Source: Aeoliella sp052161615
Lineage (GTDB): Bacteria > Planctomycetota > Planctomycetia > Pirellulales > Lacipirellulaceae
Length of the DNA stretch: 64,000 bases
Direction: 5' to 3'
Assembly (NCBI RefSeq): GCF_052161615.1
Contig: NZ_CP197417.1
Coordinates: 2,170,001 to 2,234,000, forward strand
The notes beneath the pieces are model-generated. The model saw only the letters and a program-made list of their open reading frames with translations, was not told the DNA's origin and searched no databases. Below, piece by piece: positions 42,644 to 52,694 of the stretch; position 1 is the first letter of the stretch; every line of letters begins with the position of its first letter. The translations under genes were made by a program, and so were the position numbers.

Positions 42644-44032
42644 CTATTTCCGCGGTCTGTCGAACGATATGATCTCCGATTCGACGTGGGCGTCGTTCAT
42701 GAACCTCGCGATCTGAGCGACCACATCAGAATGCTTGCTAGCGACGTTGTGTTCCTCGGCGAGATCGGTCGAGAGATCGTAAAGTTCGATGGGTCCGTTG
42801 CGATTGTCGCTGACGTTGAGCCGGATGCCCTTCCAGTCGCCCCACCGAACGGCCTGCTTTCCGCCTTGCTCGTAGAATTCCCAGTACAAGTACTCGTGCC
42901 TCCGCTGGTTCGGCTTGCCGAGCAGCGCGGGCAGGTAGCTAATGCCATCGATCGATTCGGGTGCTGCTATGCCCGCGGCTTCGCAGGCGGTGGGAAGGAA
43001 ATCCCAGAACGCCGAGATGTGATTCGACTCGCTACCCGCCTCGACGTTTCCGGGCCAGCAGGCGATCGTAGGAACACGAATGCCCCCCTCGTACATGTCC
43101 CGCTTGCCACCACGTAGCGGCCCCCCGCTTTGGAAGTAGTTCTTATCCCAACCCCCTTCGGACATCGGGCCGTTGTCGCTACTGAAGATCACCAGTGTGT
43201 TACCTGCGATGCCGAGCTCATTGAGCTTGGCGCGGATCTGTCCGACGGTGTCGTCGAGGTAGGTCACCATGCCTGCGAACGTTGCTTTGGGATGCGATTC
43301 GCTGCGATAGTTGCCTCCCTTCGCAGGTGTTTCGTCGAACTTGCCGATAAAGCGATCACGCCACTCCGGCGGGACTTGCAGGTCGGCGTGCGGTTGCTGC
43401 AACGACAGGTGCAGGAAGAACGGGCTGCCCGCGTGAGTATCTAGGTAAGTGAGTGCATCAGTGAGGAACAGATCGCCGCTGTACTCGTTCCCTTCCTTGC
43501 CGCGGTTGCCGGCGTAGCGCACCGTCTCGCCATTCTTGAAGAGCTGCTTCGGGTAGTAGCGATGGGCCTCGCCGTGGCCGATGTAGCCGAAAAAGTGGTC
43601 GAAGCCTTTACGATTGGGTAGCGCGCCATCGTCACTTCGGCAGGATAGGCCACTCTTGCCAATCATCGCCGTATGATAGCCAGCCCGCTGAAGCAGTGTG
43701 GCGACGGTGAGGTCGTGTGGATCCTCGCGGAATTGCACGTCGCCATTGAACCGCTGATGCACGTGCCCCGTGTGATTGCCCGTCATCAGACAGGCGCGTG
43801 AAGGGGCGCATACGGTGCATCCCGAGTAGTGTTGCGTGAGCCTCATTCCGTCGCGGGCCATCTTGTCGAGATGGGGCGTTTCGAAGTGCTTCTGGCCAAA
43901 GCAACTTAGATCACCGTACCCCAAATCATCGGCGAGGATGAAAATGATGTTGGGCAGTTGCTCCGCGCCAGCGTGCGGAACGAAGGCGAACAGGGTAAGC
44001 CCAAGAACGATGCATCGCGCGATTGATAGCAT
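42644..44032 (-). CDS. Secreted sulfatase (arylsulfatase A-like)
   Basis: 462 aa from the ATG at 44032, which starts a signal peptide (IARCIVLGLTLFAFVPHAGA). N-terminal metal ligands lie in IIFILADDLGYGDLSCFG; the formylglycine site CAPSRACLMTG has C75 as the residue to be oxidised to formylglycine, and HTGHVHQRF follows. The C-terminal part includes LVIFSSDNGPMSEGG and KRDMYEGGIRVPTIACWPG. Family S1 sulfatases remove sulfate from sulfated polysaccharides; substrate specificity is not readable. A sulfatase-maturing enzyme is not in the window. Downstream of, and in the same direction as, the DUF1501 and PSD1 genes. Confidence 0.95.
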   Translation of the reverse strand: MLSIARCIVLGLTLFAFVPHAGAEQLPNIIFILADDLGYGDLSCFGQKHFETPHLDKMARDGMRLTQHYSGCTVCAPSRACLMTGNHTGHVHQRFNGDVQFREDPHDLTVATLLQRAGYHTAMIGKSGLSCRSDDGALPNRKGFDHFFGYIGHGEAHRYYPKQLFKNGETVRYAGNRGKEGNEYSGDLFLTDALTYLDTHAGSPFFLHLSLQQPHADLQVPPEWRDRFIGKFDETPAKGGNYRSESHPKATFAGMVTYLDDTVGQIRAKLNELGIAGNTLVIFSSDNGPMSEGGWDKNYFQSGGPLRGGKRDMYEGGIRVPTIACWPGNVEAGSESNHISAFWDFLPTACEAAGIAAPESIDGISYLPALLGKPNQRRHEYLYWEFYEQGGKQAVRWGDWKGIRLNVSDNRNGPIELYDLSTDLAEEHNVASKHSDVVAQIARFMNDAHVESEIISFDRPRK

Positions 44033-44149
44033 GGCAAACCGGTCGGTGGTGGAAAGTTGCAGGCCAACTTCCCACCAACCTATCACATCGCGCCGCGCAT
44101 TGCGCTCACTCGATCTTTGCGGGTTGACGGATCCCTGCTTCGAACGTCG

Positions 44150-45613
44150 CTAAGCCAGGATTTCGTTCACCACGCGCGAGGGCTCCACGCCCGTGAGTTT
44201 TTGGTCGAGACCTTGGAAGCGGTAAGTGAATCGCTCGTGGTCGATGCCCAGCAGATGTAACACCGTCGCGTGAAGATCCCGCACATGTACTGGGTTTTCG
44301 ACGACGTTGAAACTGAAGTCGTCGGTCTGACCAAATGTCATGCCGGGTTTCACGCCGCCGCCGGCCATCCACAGGGTGAAGCACCGGGGATGGTGATCGC
44401 GACCTGCGTCGAGCGTCGTCCAGTCCCCCTGCCCCGCCACTCCACGACCAAACTCTCCACCCCAAATAACGAGCGTGTCGTCCAAGAGGCCTCGCTGCTT
44501 GAGATCGGTCACCAGCGCGGCGCTCGCTTGATCGGTGTCGCGACAACGCCCAACGCACCAACTGCTCAGCTGCGTATGGTGGTCCCAGTCGGGGTGGAAC
44601 AATTGCACGAAGCGAACGCCTCGCTCGATCATCCGCCGCGCGAGGATGCAATTCGCCGCGTAGCTGCCGGGGCGGCGCGAGTCGGCGCCGTAGAGTTCGA
44701 ACGTACTCTCGGGCTCGCTACCGAGGTCGGCCAGTTCGGGAACACTCGACTGCATCCGCCACGCCATTTCGTACTGGCGGATACGAGTGTCGATCTCGGG
44801 GTCGCGCGTGGCTTCGAGCCGCATCGTATTCATCGAAGCAAGGCTGTCGAGCATCTCGCGCCGCACTTCGCGCGGCATGCCCTGCGGATCCTCTAAATAC
44901 AGTACTGGCTCGCGCTCGGAGCGGAGCTGGACTCCCTGGTACTTCGATGGCAGGAAACCACTTCCCCAGTAGTAGTCGTAGAGAGGTTGATCGCTAGGGC
45001 GATTCATCTTCGAGATGAGCACCACGAAGTCGGGTAGATTGCGATTGGCACTGCCGAGTCCGTAGCTGGCCCACGACCCCATCGATGGTCGACCCACGAG
45101 TTGATTGCCGGTGAGGAACTTAGTCATCGCCGGGGCATGATTAATCTGATCAGTGACCATCGACTTGATGAAGCAAACGTCGTCGACGATCGTGCGGTGG
45201 TACGGCAGCCATTCGCCCAGCGTCGCGCCGCTCTGGCCATACTGACCAAACTTGGTGCGCGAGGGCATGATCAACTGCTTTTGACTAGCAGTCATCGTGG
45301 TGACGCGCTGGCCCTGGCGGACGCTGTCGGGGAGCTCGGTGCCGGCGAGGGCGTGCAACTTAGGTTTGTGATCGAACAGCTCGATCTGCGATGGCCCTCC
45401 GGATTGCGTTAGGAAGATGACGTTCTTCGCCCGTGGGGCGAAGTGCGGAACGTCGGTCCGGCCAATAGGCTGGGGGTTCGTGCTGGCCGACGCAAACTTG
45501 TCGAGCAGTCCGAGCGACAGCGCACCGAGGCTCAGCCCGGCAGTTTGGCCGAGGAAGCTACGTCGCGCAAGTTGACGGGCCGATTCATGGACCGCGGCAG
45601 GACTGTTATTCAT
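44150..45613 (-). CDS. DUF1501 domain protein, paired with PSD1 protein
   Basis: 487 aa from the ATG at 45613, which overlaps the end of the PSD1 gene by eight bases; a longer frame reaching 45907 lies inside that gene and is rejected. The Tat-like leader is ARRSFLGQTAGLSLGALSLG. The fold shows NVIFLTQSGGPSQIELFDHK, FIKSMVTDQINHAPAMTKFL, QLFHPDWDHHTQLS and IWGGEFGRGVAGQ. It resembles the DUF1501 protein at 40214 throughout but is clearly diverged. The coupled PSD1-DUF1501 pair is a hallmark of Planctomycetes; a role in oxidative or hydrolytic glycan catabolism has been proposed, not proven. Confidence 0.93.
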   Translation of the reverse strand: MNNSPAAVHESARQLARRSFLGQTAGLSLGALSLGLLDKFASASTNPQPIGRTDVPHFAPRAKNVIFLTQSGGPSQIELFDHKPKLHALAGTELPDSVRQGQRVTTMTASQKQLIMPSRTKFGQYGQSGATLGEWLPYHRTIVDDVCFIKSMVTDQINHAPAMTKFLTGNQLVGRPSMGSWASYGLGSANRNLPDFVVLISKMNRPSDQPLYDYYWGSGFLPSKYQGVQLRSEREPVLYLEDPQGMPREVRREMLDSLASMNTMRLEATRDPEIDTRIRQYEMAWRMQSSVPELADLGSEPESTFELYGADSRRPGSYAANCILARRMIERGVRFVQLFHPDWDHHTQLSSWCVGRCRDTDQASAALVTDLKQRGLLDDTLVIWGGEFGRGVAGQGDWTTLDAGRDHHPRCFTLWMAGGGVKPGMTFGQTDDFSFNVVENPVHVRDLHATVLHLLGIDHERFTYRFQGLDQKLTGVEPSRVVNEILA

Positions 45614-48600
45614 GGGTAATCGCCTCGTCCAGATTGAGCAACAGGCTTGCGAGTACGGTGTAAGAGGCGGTTTCTTCCACTCGGTCTTCGAGCCGAAGTT
45701 CCGGCTGACCAAATCCGAGTAGCGACTTCGCCTCGGCCGGTGACTCGCTGTATCGCGCGAGCCAACTGTCCACGCGGCTGGAAAGTTCTTCACGTTCGAG
45801 GTCTGAAGGCGAACGCGCCAAGACGCGCTGGACCATCCAGTCGACGCGAGCCGTTTGGTCTTGGTGCGTGGCGATGGCCTTAACGGCCAGTGCCCGCGCG
45901 GCTTCAAGTTGGTTCTCGTCGTTCAAGAGCGACAACGCGTGCAGCGGTGTGTTGGTGAGTCGAGGACGAACCTCGCAGGTCCGTCGTGGCGAGGTGTCGA
46001 ACAGATAAGTCGGTGTCGACGACCGCCGCCAGAAGGCGTAAAGCGTTCGGCGGAACTGCAGGTCGCCCTGGCTGGGCCGGTAGGTGAAACGCTCCTTAAA
46101 AAGCGCCTCCCACACGCCAGCGGGCTGGTAGGGATAGTTCGCGGGCCCCCCCATTTGCGATTCCAACAGGTCACCTGAAGCCAAGGCCACATCGCGAATC
46201 ATCCAGCTTGGCAAGCGGAACCGGGCACCGCGCGCGAGCAGTTTGTTCTCGGGATCGACCTCCAGTAGCTCGGGCGTGAAATCGCTCGACTGCTGGTAAG
46301 TTTCACTCGTGACGATGAGTCGCAGAACATGCTTGATGTCCCATCCACTCTCGATAAGCTCCACCGCGAGCCAGTCGAGCAATTCCGGATGCAGCGGAAT
46401 CTCGCCTTGGAGACCAAAGTCCTCGGGCGTGCGAACGAGACCTGCCCCGAAGCAAAGCTGCCAGAGCTGGTTGGCAATGACGCGAGCCGTCAAAGGATTG
46501 TCGCGGTCGAGTATCCAATGCGCAAGGTCCAGCCGAGTCTTGGTCCGCTCGGCTGGCCAGTCGAGCACGGCGGTTGGCACGCCCGGCGAAACCTGCTCGC
46601 CATGCTGTGTCCATTCGCCGCGTTCGAGGACGAACGTCGGGCGTGGCTCCTTCCGCTCGGCCATCACCATCACGTTCACCTCGCCGGCCTGCGGCTTGAG
46701 ACTGCGATACTCCGCGTCCGCGGCATCTGCGGCACGCTTCGCCAATTGAAACGGTTCGTACGTGGCAAGGAACTGCTCGCGGAGGTCGGTAATCAACTCG
46801 GGGGGGAGCTCGGTTGGCGAGGTGGCATTCGACTTCGCGAGCACTTCCAGTGGCATGGGGGTGCGAACGCGTGCGAACTGAGAAGGCTGGTCGGTCACGG
46901 ACAAACGGAACCTGCTGAGGTTGGCTCCCAGTTCGTCCGAAATATGCCAGATGAGGACCACGAGCTGGTCGTCCGCCTCCAGTTGCAATGGCTCGGCGAG
47001 GGTCAGCACCACTTCGTGAGGTTGTTCGAGCTGATCATCGGGAACGGCCCAGCCGTTGCGTGGATCGTCGTACAACAGGTCGGACGCCCGGCCGTAACTC
47101 TTGCTGCGGTTCTTTCCCTTTTCGGGCGGGGCTTCGCTGCTGGCAGTAGACGTGGCGAGCGTCACGTCGTGCAATTGCGACTGACCTTTCTTACCTACCT
47201 GTAACTTGAACGTGGTGATCACGAACTCGCCACTTTTACCCCTCCCGATTTTACCCCCTGCGAACTCAGGATCGGGGAGCACTTCAAGTCGCACCGCCGT
47301 GACCGTGGAGTAAGGGGAGTTGGCGCGGACGTGGTACTCGTCCTGAGCGGGATTAGTACCGCTGGCGACGATGTGGTGGTCGTCGCGTTTTTCCAGCTTC
47401 GCACCGCCATTCGAGAACATCAGTTCGGCATCGAGTGGCGACCATCCCTGGTATTCTGGATCAAGCGTTAATAGTTGGTCGGCGAGCCAAGCCTCGAAAT
47501 GGGGCTCGGCCTCTACACGAGCCAGCCGCTCGGCTTTACGCCGCTGTTCCACGAGTCTAAGTGACTTGTCGACCACCGCGTCAGCGAGTGGAGATTGGTA
47601 TTTCAGGTAGGGCCCAGCGTTGTTGCCTGCCTCTCCCGATTCGTCGATGCTGTTGAAGAACGCCGAGACTTGGTAGTACTCTTTCTGCGAAATCGGATCG
47701 AACTTGTGCGAGTGGCACTGGCAGCACCCAAGGGTAAGTCCCAGCCAAACGGTGCCGGTGGTGTTGACGCGATCGATAACGTAATCGACGCGCGACTCTT
47801 CAGGGTCGCGTCCCCCTTCGCCGTTGGTCTGATGGTTGCGGTGGAAACAGGTGGCTAGGTGCTGGTCGCGCGTGGCGTCGGGTAGCAGGTCGCCCGCGAG
47901 TTGTTCGATGGTGAATTGGTCGAAGGGAGTGTTGGCGTTGAACTCGCGGACTACCCAGTCCCGCCACGGCCAGTTATTGCGGTTTGCATCTTGCTGAAAT
48001 CCATCGGTGTCCGAATAGCGTGCAGCGTCAAGCCACCACATCGCCATGCGCTCGCCGTAGTGGGGCGAGGCGAGCAAGTCGTCGACGATCTTGCCGTACA
48101 TTTCAGGCGATGCATCGGCCTGGAGCGCGGCGACGTGCAGCGGCGAAGGGGGAAGCCCCGTCAGGTCGAGTGCCACACGGCGTGCCAGCGTATGCGGCGG
48201 TGCGGTGGGCGACGGCTTTAAACCCTCGGCCGCCAGCCGCCGGCGGACCAGGATGTCGATGGGGTGGCCATCTGTGTCGTCGATCGCAGGCCGTTCGGGT
48301 TTCTCGAATGCCCAATGCTTTCCCCAAGGCGCGCCGGACGCGATCCATTCTTTCAGGATGGCCACTTCACGCGCCGTCAGCGGCTTGCGGTGCGAGTCGG
48401 CGGGGGGCATCAACAGGTCGGGGTCGTCCGTGGTGATTCGTTCGAGGATCGCGCTCGCTTTGGCATCGCCGGGCACAACCGCCGAGTACCCGCCGCGATC
48501 GGCCTTGGCCTCGTCTTCGATGTCGAGCCGTAAGTCCGCCTCGCGATGCGATTCGTCCGGTCCATGGCAATGAAAACAGCGATCCGACAGGATCGGTAGG

Positions 48601-48719
48601 ACATCACGACCAAACCGAATCTCATCGGCATTGGCCGTCGCAACGCAGGACAGAACTGCTGCGAAGAGCAGTGTGGCCAGACGGGGAAGCTGGCGGGGCG
48701 GGATGGTATCCATAAACAT
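45606..48719 (-). CDS. PSD1/DUF1549-DUF1553 planctomycete cytochrome-c protein
   Basis: 1037 aa. Signal peptide LATLLFAAVLSCVATANA. Planctomycete cytochrome C domain with the haem site RCFHCHG (C48, C51, H52) and a distal Met in DLLMPPADSHRKPLTAREVA. DUF1549 follows (about 150-360, ALDLTGLPPSPLHVAALQAD; WWLDAARYSDTDGFQQDANR), then a large insertion with a beta-rich region, then DUF1553 (about 740-1000, RVIANQLWQLCFGAGLVRTP). The protein is predicted periplasmic and haem-bound. It is the first gene of a three-gene minus-strand group with DUF1501 and sulfatase genes, suggesting coupling of electron transfer to sulfated-glycan breakdown (inference). Confidence 0.94.
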   Translation of the reverse strand: MFMDTIPPRQLPRLATLLFAAVLSCVATANADEIRFGRDVLPILSDRCFHCHGPDESHREADLRLDIEDEAKADRGGYSAVVPGDAKASAILERITTDDPDLLMPPADSHRKPLTAREVAILKEWIASGAPWGKHWAFEKPERPAIDDTDGHPIDILVRRRLAAEGLKPSPTAPPHTLARRVALDLTGLPPSPLHVAALQADASPEMYGKIVDDLLASPHYGERMAMWWLDAARYSDTDGFQQDANRNNWPWRDWVVREFNANTPFDQFTIEQLAGDLLPDATRDQHLATCFHRNHQTNGEGGRDPEESRVDYVIDRVNTTGTVWLGLTLGCCQCHSHKFDPISQKEYYQVSAFFNSIDESGEAGNNAGPYLKYQSPLADAVVDKSLRLVEQRRKAERLARVEAEPHFEAWLADQLLTLDPEYQGWSPLDAELMFSNGGAKLEKRDDHHIVASGTNPAQDEYHVRANSPYSTVTAVRLEVLPDPEFAGGKIGRGKSGEFVITTFKLQVGKKGQSQLHDVTLATSTASSEAPPEKGKNRSKSYGRASDLLYDDPRNGWAVPDDQLEQPHEVVLTLAEPLQLEADDQLVVLIWHISDELGANLSRFRLSVTDQPSQFARVRTPMPLEVLAKSNATSPTELPPELITDLREQFLATYEPFQLAKRAADAADAEYRSLKPQAGEVNVMVMAERKEPRPTFVLERGEWTQHGEQVSPGVPTAVLDWPAERTKTRLDLAHWILDRDNPLTARVIANQLWQLCFGAGLVRTPEDFGLQGEIPLHPELLDWLAVELIESGWDIKHVLRLIVTSETYQQSSDFTPELLEVDPENKLLARGARFRLPSWMIRDVALASGDLLESQMGGPANYPYQPAGVWEALFKERFTYRPSQGDLQFRRTLYAFWRRSSTPTYLFDTSPRRTCEVRPRLTNTPLHALSLLNDENQLEAARALAVKAIATHQDQTARVDWMVQRVLARSPSDLEREELSSRVDSWLARYSESPAEAKSLLGFGQPELRLEDRVEETASYTVLASLLLNLDEAITHE

Positions 48720-48974
48720 CTAGTCTACCGACCTGCGCGCTGTGCTGTCGTATCTGTTTATTCCATAAATTCGAAAATCTATGACTGGAAACACGACACG
48801 AGGGGCTTTTAGAGGATTGGGCGAGCGTGGCCGGAAAACGTAGGATGTCGTCGATTTAGCAACAACGTTGCGTCGGCGCGAAAACGTCGCCCGGGTTGAA
48901 TTTTCCGAAGCGAAGGTCGAAACTTCGGGGCCAGTACCCCTCGCCGAATCCGTGCATCCTGCCGAGCCCCGCCC

Positions 48975-49868
48975 ATGCCGATGTTCTTTGACCGCCTTGC
49001 TTCTGCCGTCCAGCGCACGAAAACCCCTTTGGTCGTCGGGCTAGATCCCCGCTGGGAGTCGTTGCCAAGTGAGTTCCACGCCCAGGGCGGGAGCATTGCC
49101 AAACGAGCCAACGCTTACCTTCACTGGTCGTGCGGCATTCTCGACGTGATTGCGCCCTTGGTGCCGGCGGTGAAACCGCAGGTGGCCTTCTACGAGCAGC
49201 TCGGTTTCCAGGGGATGCATGCCCTCAACGAAATCGTCGGCTATGCGCGTCGGCGGGGGCTGCAGGTGATCGTCGACGGCAAGCGGGGCGATATCGGCTC
49301 GACCGCCGAAGGCTACGCCGACGCTTGGCTCGGCGAGAAGTCGCCGTGGCAGGGGGATGCCCTGACGGTGAGTCCCTACCTGGGGGACGACAGCTTGGAG
49401 CCGTTCGTGGCGACCGCCAAGGCACGTGACGCTGGGATCTTCGTACTGGTGAAGACCTCCAATCCTGGCGGGAAGTTTTTGCAAGATATCGAAGCCGGTG
49501 GTTCCACCATTTACGCGCGGATGGGCGACTTGGTTGAGAGGATTTCGAGCGAGTCGGCCGGCGAGCAGGGCTATGGGGTTGCCGGTGCCGTGGTAGGTGC
49601 GACCTACCCCGAGCAACTCGCCGAACTCCGCGCCCGGATGCCACACACGTGGTTCCTCGTGCCGGGCTATGGCAGCCAGGGAGGTACCGCGGCCGACGTG
49701 GCTCCGGCGTTTGATGCGAGGGGTTTGGGCGCGGTGGTAAACAGTTCGCGTGCCATTATCTTTGCCCACGCTCGCAAGGAGTTCGCAGGCCTTGATTGGC
49801 AGCAGGCAATTGAGCAGGCGACTCGCGAGGCAATCGCCGATCTAGGCTCGGTAGTCACTGTGGGCTAA
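48975..49868 (+). CDS. pyrF: Orotidine-5'-phosphate decarboxylase, type 2
   Basis: 297 aa, the length of the longer type 2 enzymes. It catalyses OMP to UMP. Motifs: PLVVGLDPRWESLP at the N-terminus, AVKPQVAFYEQLG, the catalytic DGKRGDIGSTAEGYAD (DxKxxDI), ALTVSPYLGDDSLEPF, FVLVKTSNPG, and the phosphate-binding PGYGSQGG near the end. The GNAT gene starts seven bases after its stop, so the two are co-transcribed. Confidence 0.96.
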   Translation: MPMFFDRLASAVQRTKTPLVVGLDPRWESLPSEFHAQGGSIAKRANAYLHWSCGILDVIAPLVPAVKPQVAFYEQLGFQGMHALNEIVGYARRRGLQVIVDGKRGDIGSTAEGYADAWLGEKSPWQGDALTVSPYLGDDSLEPFVATAKARDAGIFVLVKTSNPGGKFLQDIEAGGSTIYARMGDLVERISSESAGEQGYGVAGAVVGATYPEQLAELRARMPHTWFLVPGYGSQGGTAADVAPAFDARGLGAVVNSSRAIIFAHARKEFAGLDWQQAIEQATREAIADLGSVVTVG

Positions 49869-49875
49869 GTACCAA

Positions 49876-50304
49876 ATGAGCTTTCGGCAAATCCAACACG
49901 ATTCGCCCGAGTACCAAGCGGAGCTCGCGCTCCGCCATCGTGTGCTCCGCGTGCCGCTGGGGCTCGATCTGTTCGTCGAGGACTTGTCAGCCGAACGCGA
50001 TCAGTGGCACTACGGCTGGTATGTCGGTGATCAGCTCGCGGCGTGTGCGATTGCCATCGTGAAGTCACCAACCCACGCCAAGATTCGCCAGATGGCAGTC
50101 GGCCCTGAGTACCAAGGCCAGGGGCTGGGACGGAGGTTGCTGACAGCCGTCGAAGGGGACTTGCAGGAGCGTGGTATCGCGACCGTCGAGCTTGCCGCGC
50201 GGCTCGAAGCTCTTGGATTTTACGAGAAACTGGGCTACCACGCCGTTGGCGAGCAGTTCGTCGAAGTGGGGATCCCGCACCAAGAGATGCGGAAAACTCT
50301 GTAG
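49876..50304 (+). CDS. GNAT family N-acetyltransferase
   Basis: 142 aa. The acetyl-CoA loop is seen in IRQMAVGPEYQGQGLGRRLL (Q/RxxGxG/A), then TVELAARLEALGFYEKLGYH and a C-terminal GEQFVEVGIPHQEMRK typical of the ElaA/YjgM-like subgroup. Substrate unknown. It directly follows pyrF and is probably co-transcribed with it, without an obvious functional link. Confidence 0.9.
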   Translation: MSFRQIQHDSPEYQAELALRHRVLRVPLGLDLFVEDLSAERDQWHYGWYVGDQLAACAIAIVKSPTHAKIRQMAVGPEYQGQGLGRRLLTAVEGDLQERGIATVELAARLEALGFYEKLGYHAVGEQFVEVGIPHQEMRKTL

Positions 50305-50398
50305 GTTGCGGCTCTTCACTTGATGACCCGCGACGTTGCCTGGGCTAAACTCGTAGCTCTCCCCTGCCCTTTCAGTTTCGATTTCAGGCGATTCCATC

Positions 50399-51709
50399 AT
50401 GACTCAAGCTTGGCATATTCCTCTTCTAACTGTTCTGGCCTTCATCGCCGGCTCCATCGCGTGTGCCGCCGAACTGCCCGAGGGCTTTGAGCCATTGTTC
50501 AATGGCACCGACCTCGCTGGCTGGCACGGCGAAGCGACGATGGACCCCGTGGCGCTTGCCGCGATGGATCCTGCCGAGCGCGAGAAGAAACTCGCCGAGT
50601 GGAACGCTGACGCCCGCGAGCATTGGTCGGTCGAGAGTGGCGAACTCGTGAACGATGGTCACGGCGTGTTCCTCACCACCGACAAGCCCTATGGCGACAT
50701 GGAGCTAGTGCTGGAGTACAAGACGGTCGCTCGCGCCGACAGTGGCGTTTACTTGCGAGGCACACCCCAAGTGCAGATCTGGGATTTCACCGAGCCCGAG
50801 AAGTTCAAGCTTGGTGCCGATCAAGGGAGCGGGGCGCTGTGGAATAATACCGAAGGTGCCCGGGGCAAGTATCCGTTCGTGCTCGCCGATCGCCCGTTTG
50901 GCGAGTGGAACAAGCTTCGCATCCGCCAAGTGGGCGCGCGAACCACGGTGTGGCTGAACGACCAACTGGTCGTCGACAACGCCACGATGGAGAACTTCTG
51001 GGACCGCGCGGCACCGCTAGTACGCAGCGCGCCCATTCAGTTACAGACGCACGGCGGAGAGATCCGTTGGCGCAATCTGGGCGTCCGTGAGATCGCGGCG
51101 AGCGAAGCCAACGAATTGCTGAGTGGTTACCAATCCCAAGCCTTCGAGCCGCTGTTCAACGGCAAAGACCTCACTGGCTGGCACGGAGCCACGGACAGCT
51201 ACGAAGTGGTCGACGGCGCCATTCGCTGCAAGGATGGGCATGGCGGGCTGTTACTCGCCGATCCCGAACTTAAGAACTTCGTTGCTCGCGTCGAGTTCCG
51301 TTTGCCCCCCGGTGGTAACAACGGTTTGGCGATACGGTCGCCCGGCACTGGCGACACCGCCTACGAAGGGATGTGCGAGCTGCAGGTTCTCGATACCGAT
51401 CACCCGAAGTACGCCAGCATCGACCCCCGTCAGACGCACGGCTCGGCTTACGGCATCGCGGCCGCACGGCAGGGTTACCTTCGCCCCACGGGCGAGTGGA
51501 ATTTCCAAGAGGTGACCGTCAATGGCAGTCGCGTGAAGGTCGAACTAAACGGCAGCGTGATCCTCGACGCCGACCTCGCCGAGGCCAAGGAATTCATGGC
51601 CGACTCGCCCCACCCCGGCATCAACCGCATGAGCGGCTACTTCGGTTTCGCCGGACACAGCGACCCGGTAGAGTTCCGAAACGTGTCGATCAAACGGCTA
51701 GCGGACTAG
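50399..51709 (+). CDS. Secreted protein with two DUF1080 (3-keto-disaccharide hydrolase-like) domains
   Basis: 436 aa. Signal peptide IPLLTVLAFIAGSIACAAEL. Two DUF1080 concanavalin-like domains begin with nearly the same sequence, FEPLFNGTDLAGWHG (about 30) and FEPLFNGKDLTGWHG (about 245). The second carries the typical PGGNNGLAIRSPGTGDTAYE, MCELQVLDTDHP and GEWNFQEVTVNGSRVKVELN. DUF1080 members include 3-keto-glucoside/disaccharide hydrolases and are very abundant in Planctomycetes. A tandem arrangement suggests one catalytic and one binding copy; which is which is not readable. Confidence 0.92.
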   Translation: MTQAWHIPLLTVLAFIAGSIACAAELPEGFEPLFNGTDLAGWHGEATMDPVALAAMDPAEREKKLAEWNADAREHWSVESGELVNDGHGVFLTTDKPYGDMELVLEYKTVARADSGVYLRGTPQVQIWDFTEPEKFKLGADQGSGALWNNTEGARGKYPFVLADRPFGEWNKLRIRQVGARTTVWLNDQLVVDNATMENFWDRAAPLVRSAPIQLQTHGGEIRWRNLGVREIAASEANELLSGYQSQAFEPLFNGKDLTGWHGATDSYEVVDGAIRCKDGHGGLLLADPELKNFVARVEFRLPPGGNNGLAIRSPGTGDTAYEGMCELQVLDTDHPKYASIDPRQTHGSAYGIAAARQGYLRPTGEWNFQEVTVNGSRVKVELNGSVILDADLAEAKEFMADSPHPGINRMSGYFGFAGHSDPVEFRNVSIKRLAD

Positions 51710-51735
51710 CAGTTGCCCACTGCAGAGATTCGCGT

Positions 51736-51761
51736 GGGCCGGGTCGTCCCCGACCACCCAT
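51736..51761. terminator. Candidate bidirectional terminator
   Basis: In the 55 bases between convergent stops, TGGG/CCCA encloses GGTCG/CGACC with a 4-nt loop; TTGTTTAG follows on the + strand. Confidence 0.4.
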
Positions 51762-51764
51762 TGT

Positions 51765-52694
51765 TTAGTAGTTCGCCACGCGTGGCATTTCGATCCCCGC
51801 TTGAACCGGTGACGAGGCTTGGCCTCGCAGTCGGCGTAGCAGCCGTTTCGTACGCAATAGCGCCCGCAGCTTGGCGATGTGCGCGGGGAGCGCGATGGAC
51901 CACAGCGGCACGTGGGCGAATTCCTTCGCAACACGCATCATGCCAGCGCCTGCCGTCACGTTTTCGGTCAGCTTGTCGACCGCCGGCTTGCCGTGGCCTG
52001 CGTAGGTCTGGAGCGTTTTCTTGGCTCCCTTAGGCAGCCACGGATCCATGCGAGACTTGAGCCACATCATCTCCGCCTCGCGCGTGGCAGTGGCCGAGGG
52101 AACCGCGTGGACCTTCGGCATCAACACCCAGTTGACGTTGATATTCATCACGCCGAGCGACTCGACGTAGTGGTACCAGTAACGCGGTAGGAATAACATC
52201 TCCCCTTCTTCGACTTCGAAGGTGAAGAGCCGTTTGCCCTTCAGGCTCGGCCGCTTGGTCGCGACGGTGTGCGAGAATGGCGTGCAGGCGAACGGAGTTT
52301 CGGGGGCGACGATGGTCCACCGCTTTTTGCCCTTGAGCTGCAAGTTGAACACGTGCAGCGAGTGTCCATCGTAATGCCAGGGGGTGATGTGTCCCTGGGG
52401 GTTGAACCAAATGCGGACGCAGTTCTCACGGAGGAACGCGGCCTCAGGGTCCATCAGTTCGTCGACCACGGCGGGGGTGGTGCAGATTTGGTCGAGCAAT
52501 TCGCGCCGGACGTCGTACCACAGCAGCCGTTGCGACGCCGTGGCGTCTTCGTTAATCCGCGCGTTGAGCCGATCGCATACCTCGTCCACCGTCGCGGGAA
52601 TCTGCACCGCACCGGTCAACACCACCGGCTGCTCGGCGTGGTAGAACTCGCTGACGAACTGATCGACTTGTGTGGCTTCGAGACGGGAAATCAT
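51765..52694 (-). CDS. JmjC/cupin_8-type oxygenase-like protein
   Basis: 309 aa. The cupin core has NPQGHITPWHYDGHSLHVF (HxD metal motif in WHYDGHS), LQLKGKKRWTIVAPE and a third ligand in LFLPRYWYHYVESLGVMNIN. This is the JmjC-like pattern of protein hydroxylases (FIH/KDM8 type) that use Fe(II) and 2-oxoglutarate. The C-terminal 100 residues are helical and unrecognised. Cytosolic; substrate unknown. Convergent with the DUF1080 gene. Confidence 0.85.
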   Translation of the reverse strand: MISRLEATQVDQFVSEFYHAEQPVVLTGAVQIPATVDEVCDRLNARINEDATASQRLLWYDVRRELLDQICTTPAVVDELMDPEAAFLRENCVRIWFNPQGHITPWHYDGHSLHVFNLQLKGKKRWTIVAPETPFACTPFSHTVATKRPSLKGKRLFTFEVEEGEMLFLPRYWYHYVESLGVMNINVNWVLMPKVHAVPSATATREAEMMWLKSRMDPWLPKGAKKTLQTYAGHGKPAVDKLTENVTAGAGMMRVAKEFAHVPLWSIALPAHIAKLRALLRTKRLLRRLRGQASSPVQAGIEMPRVANY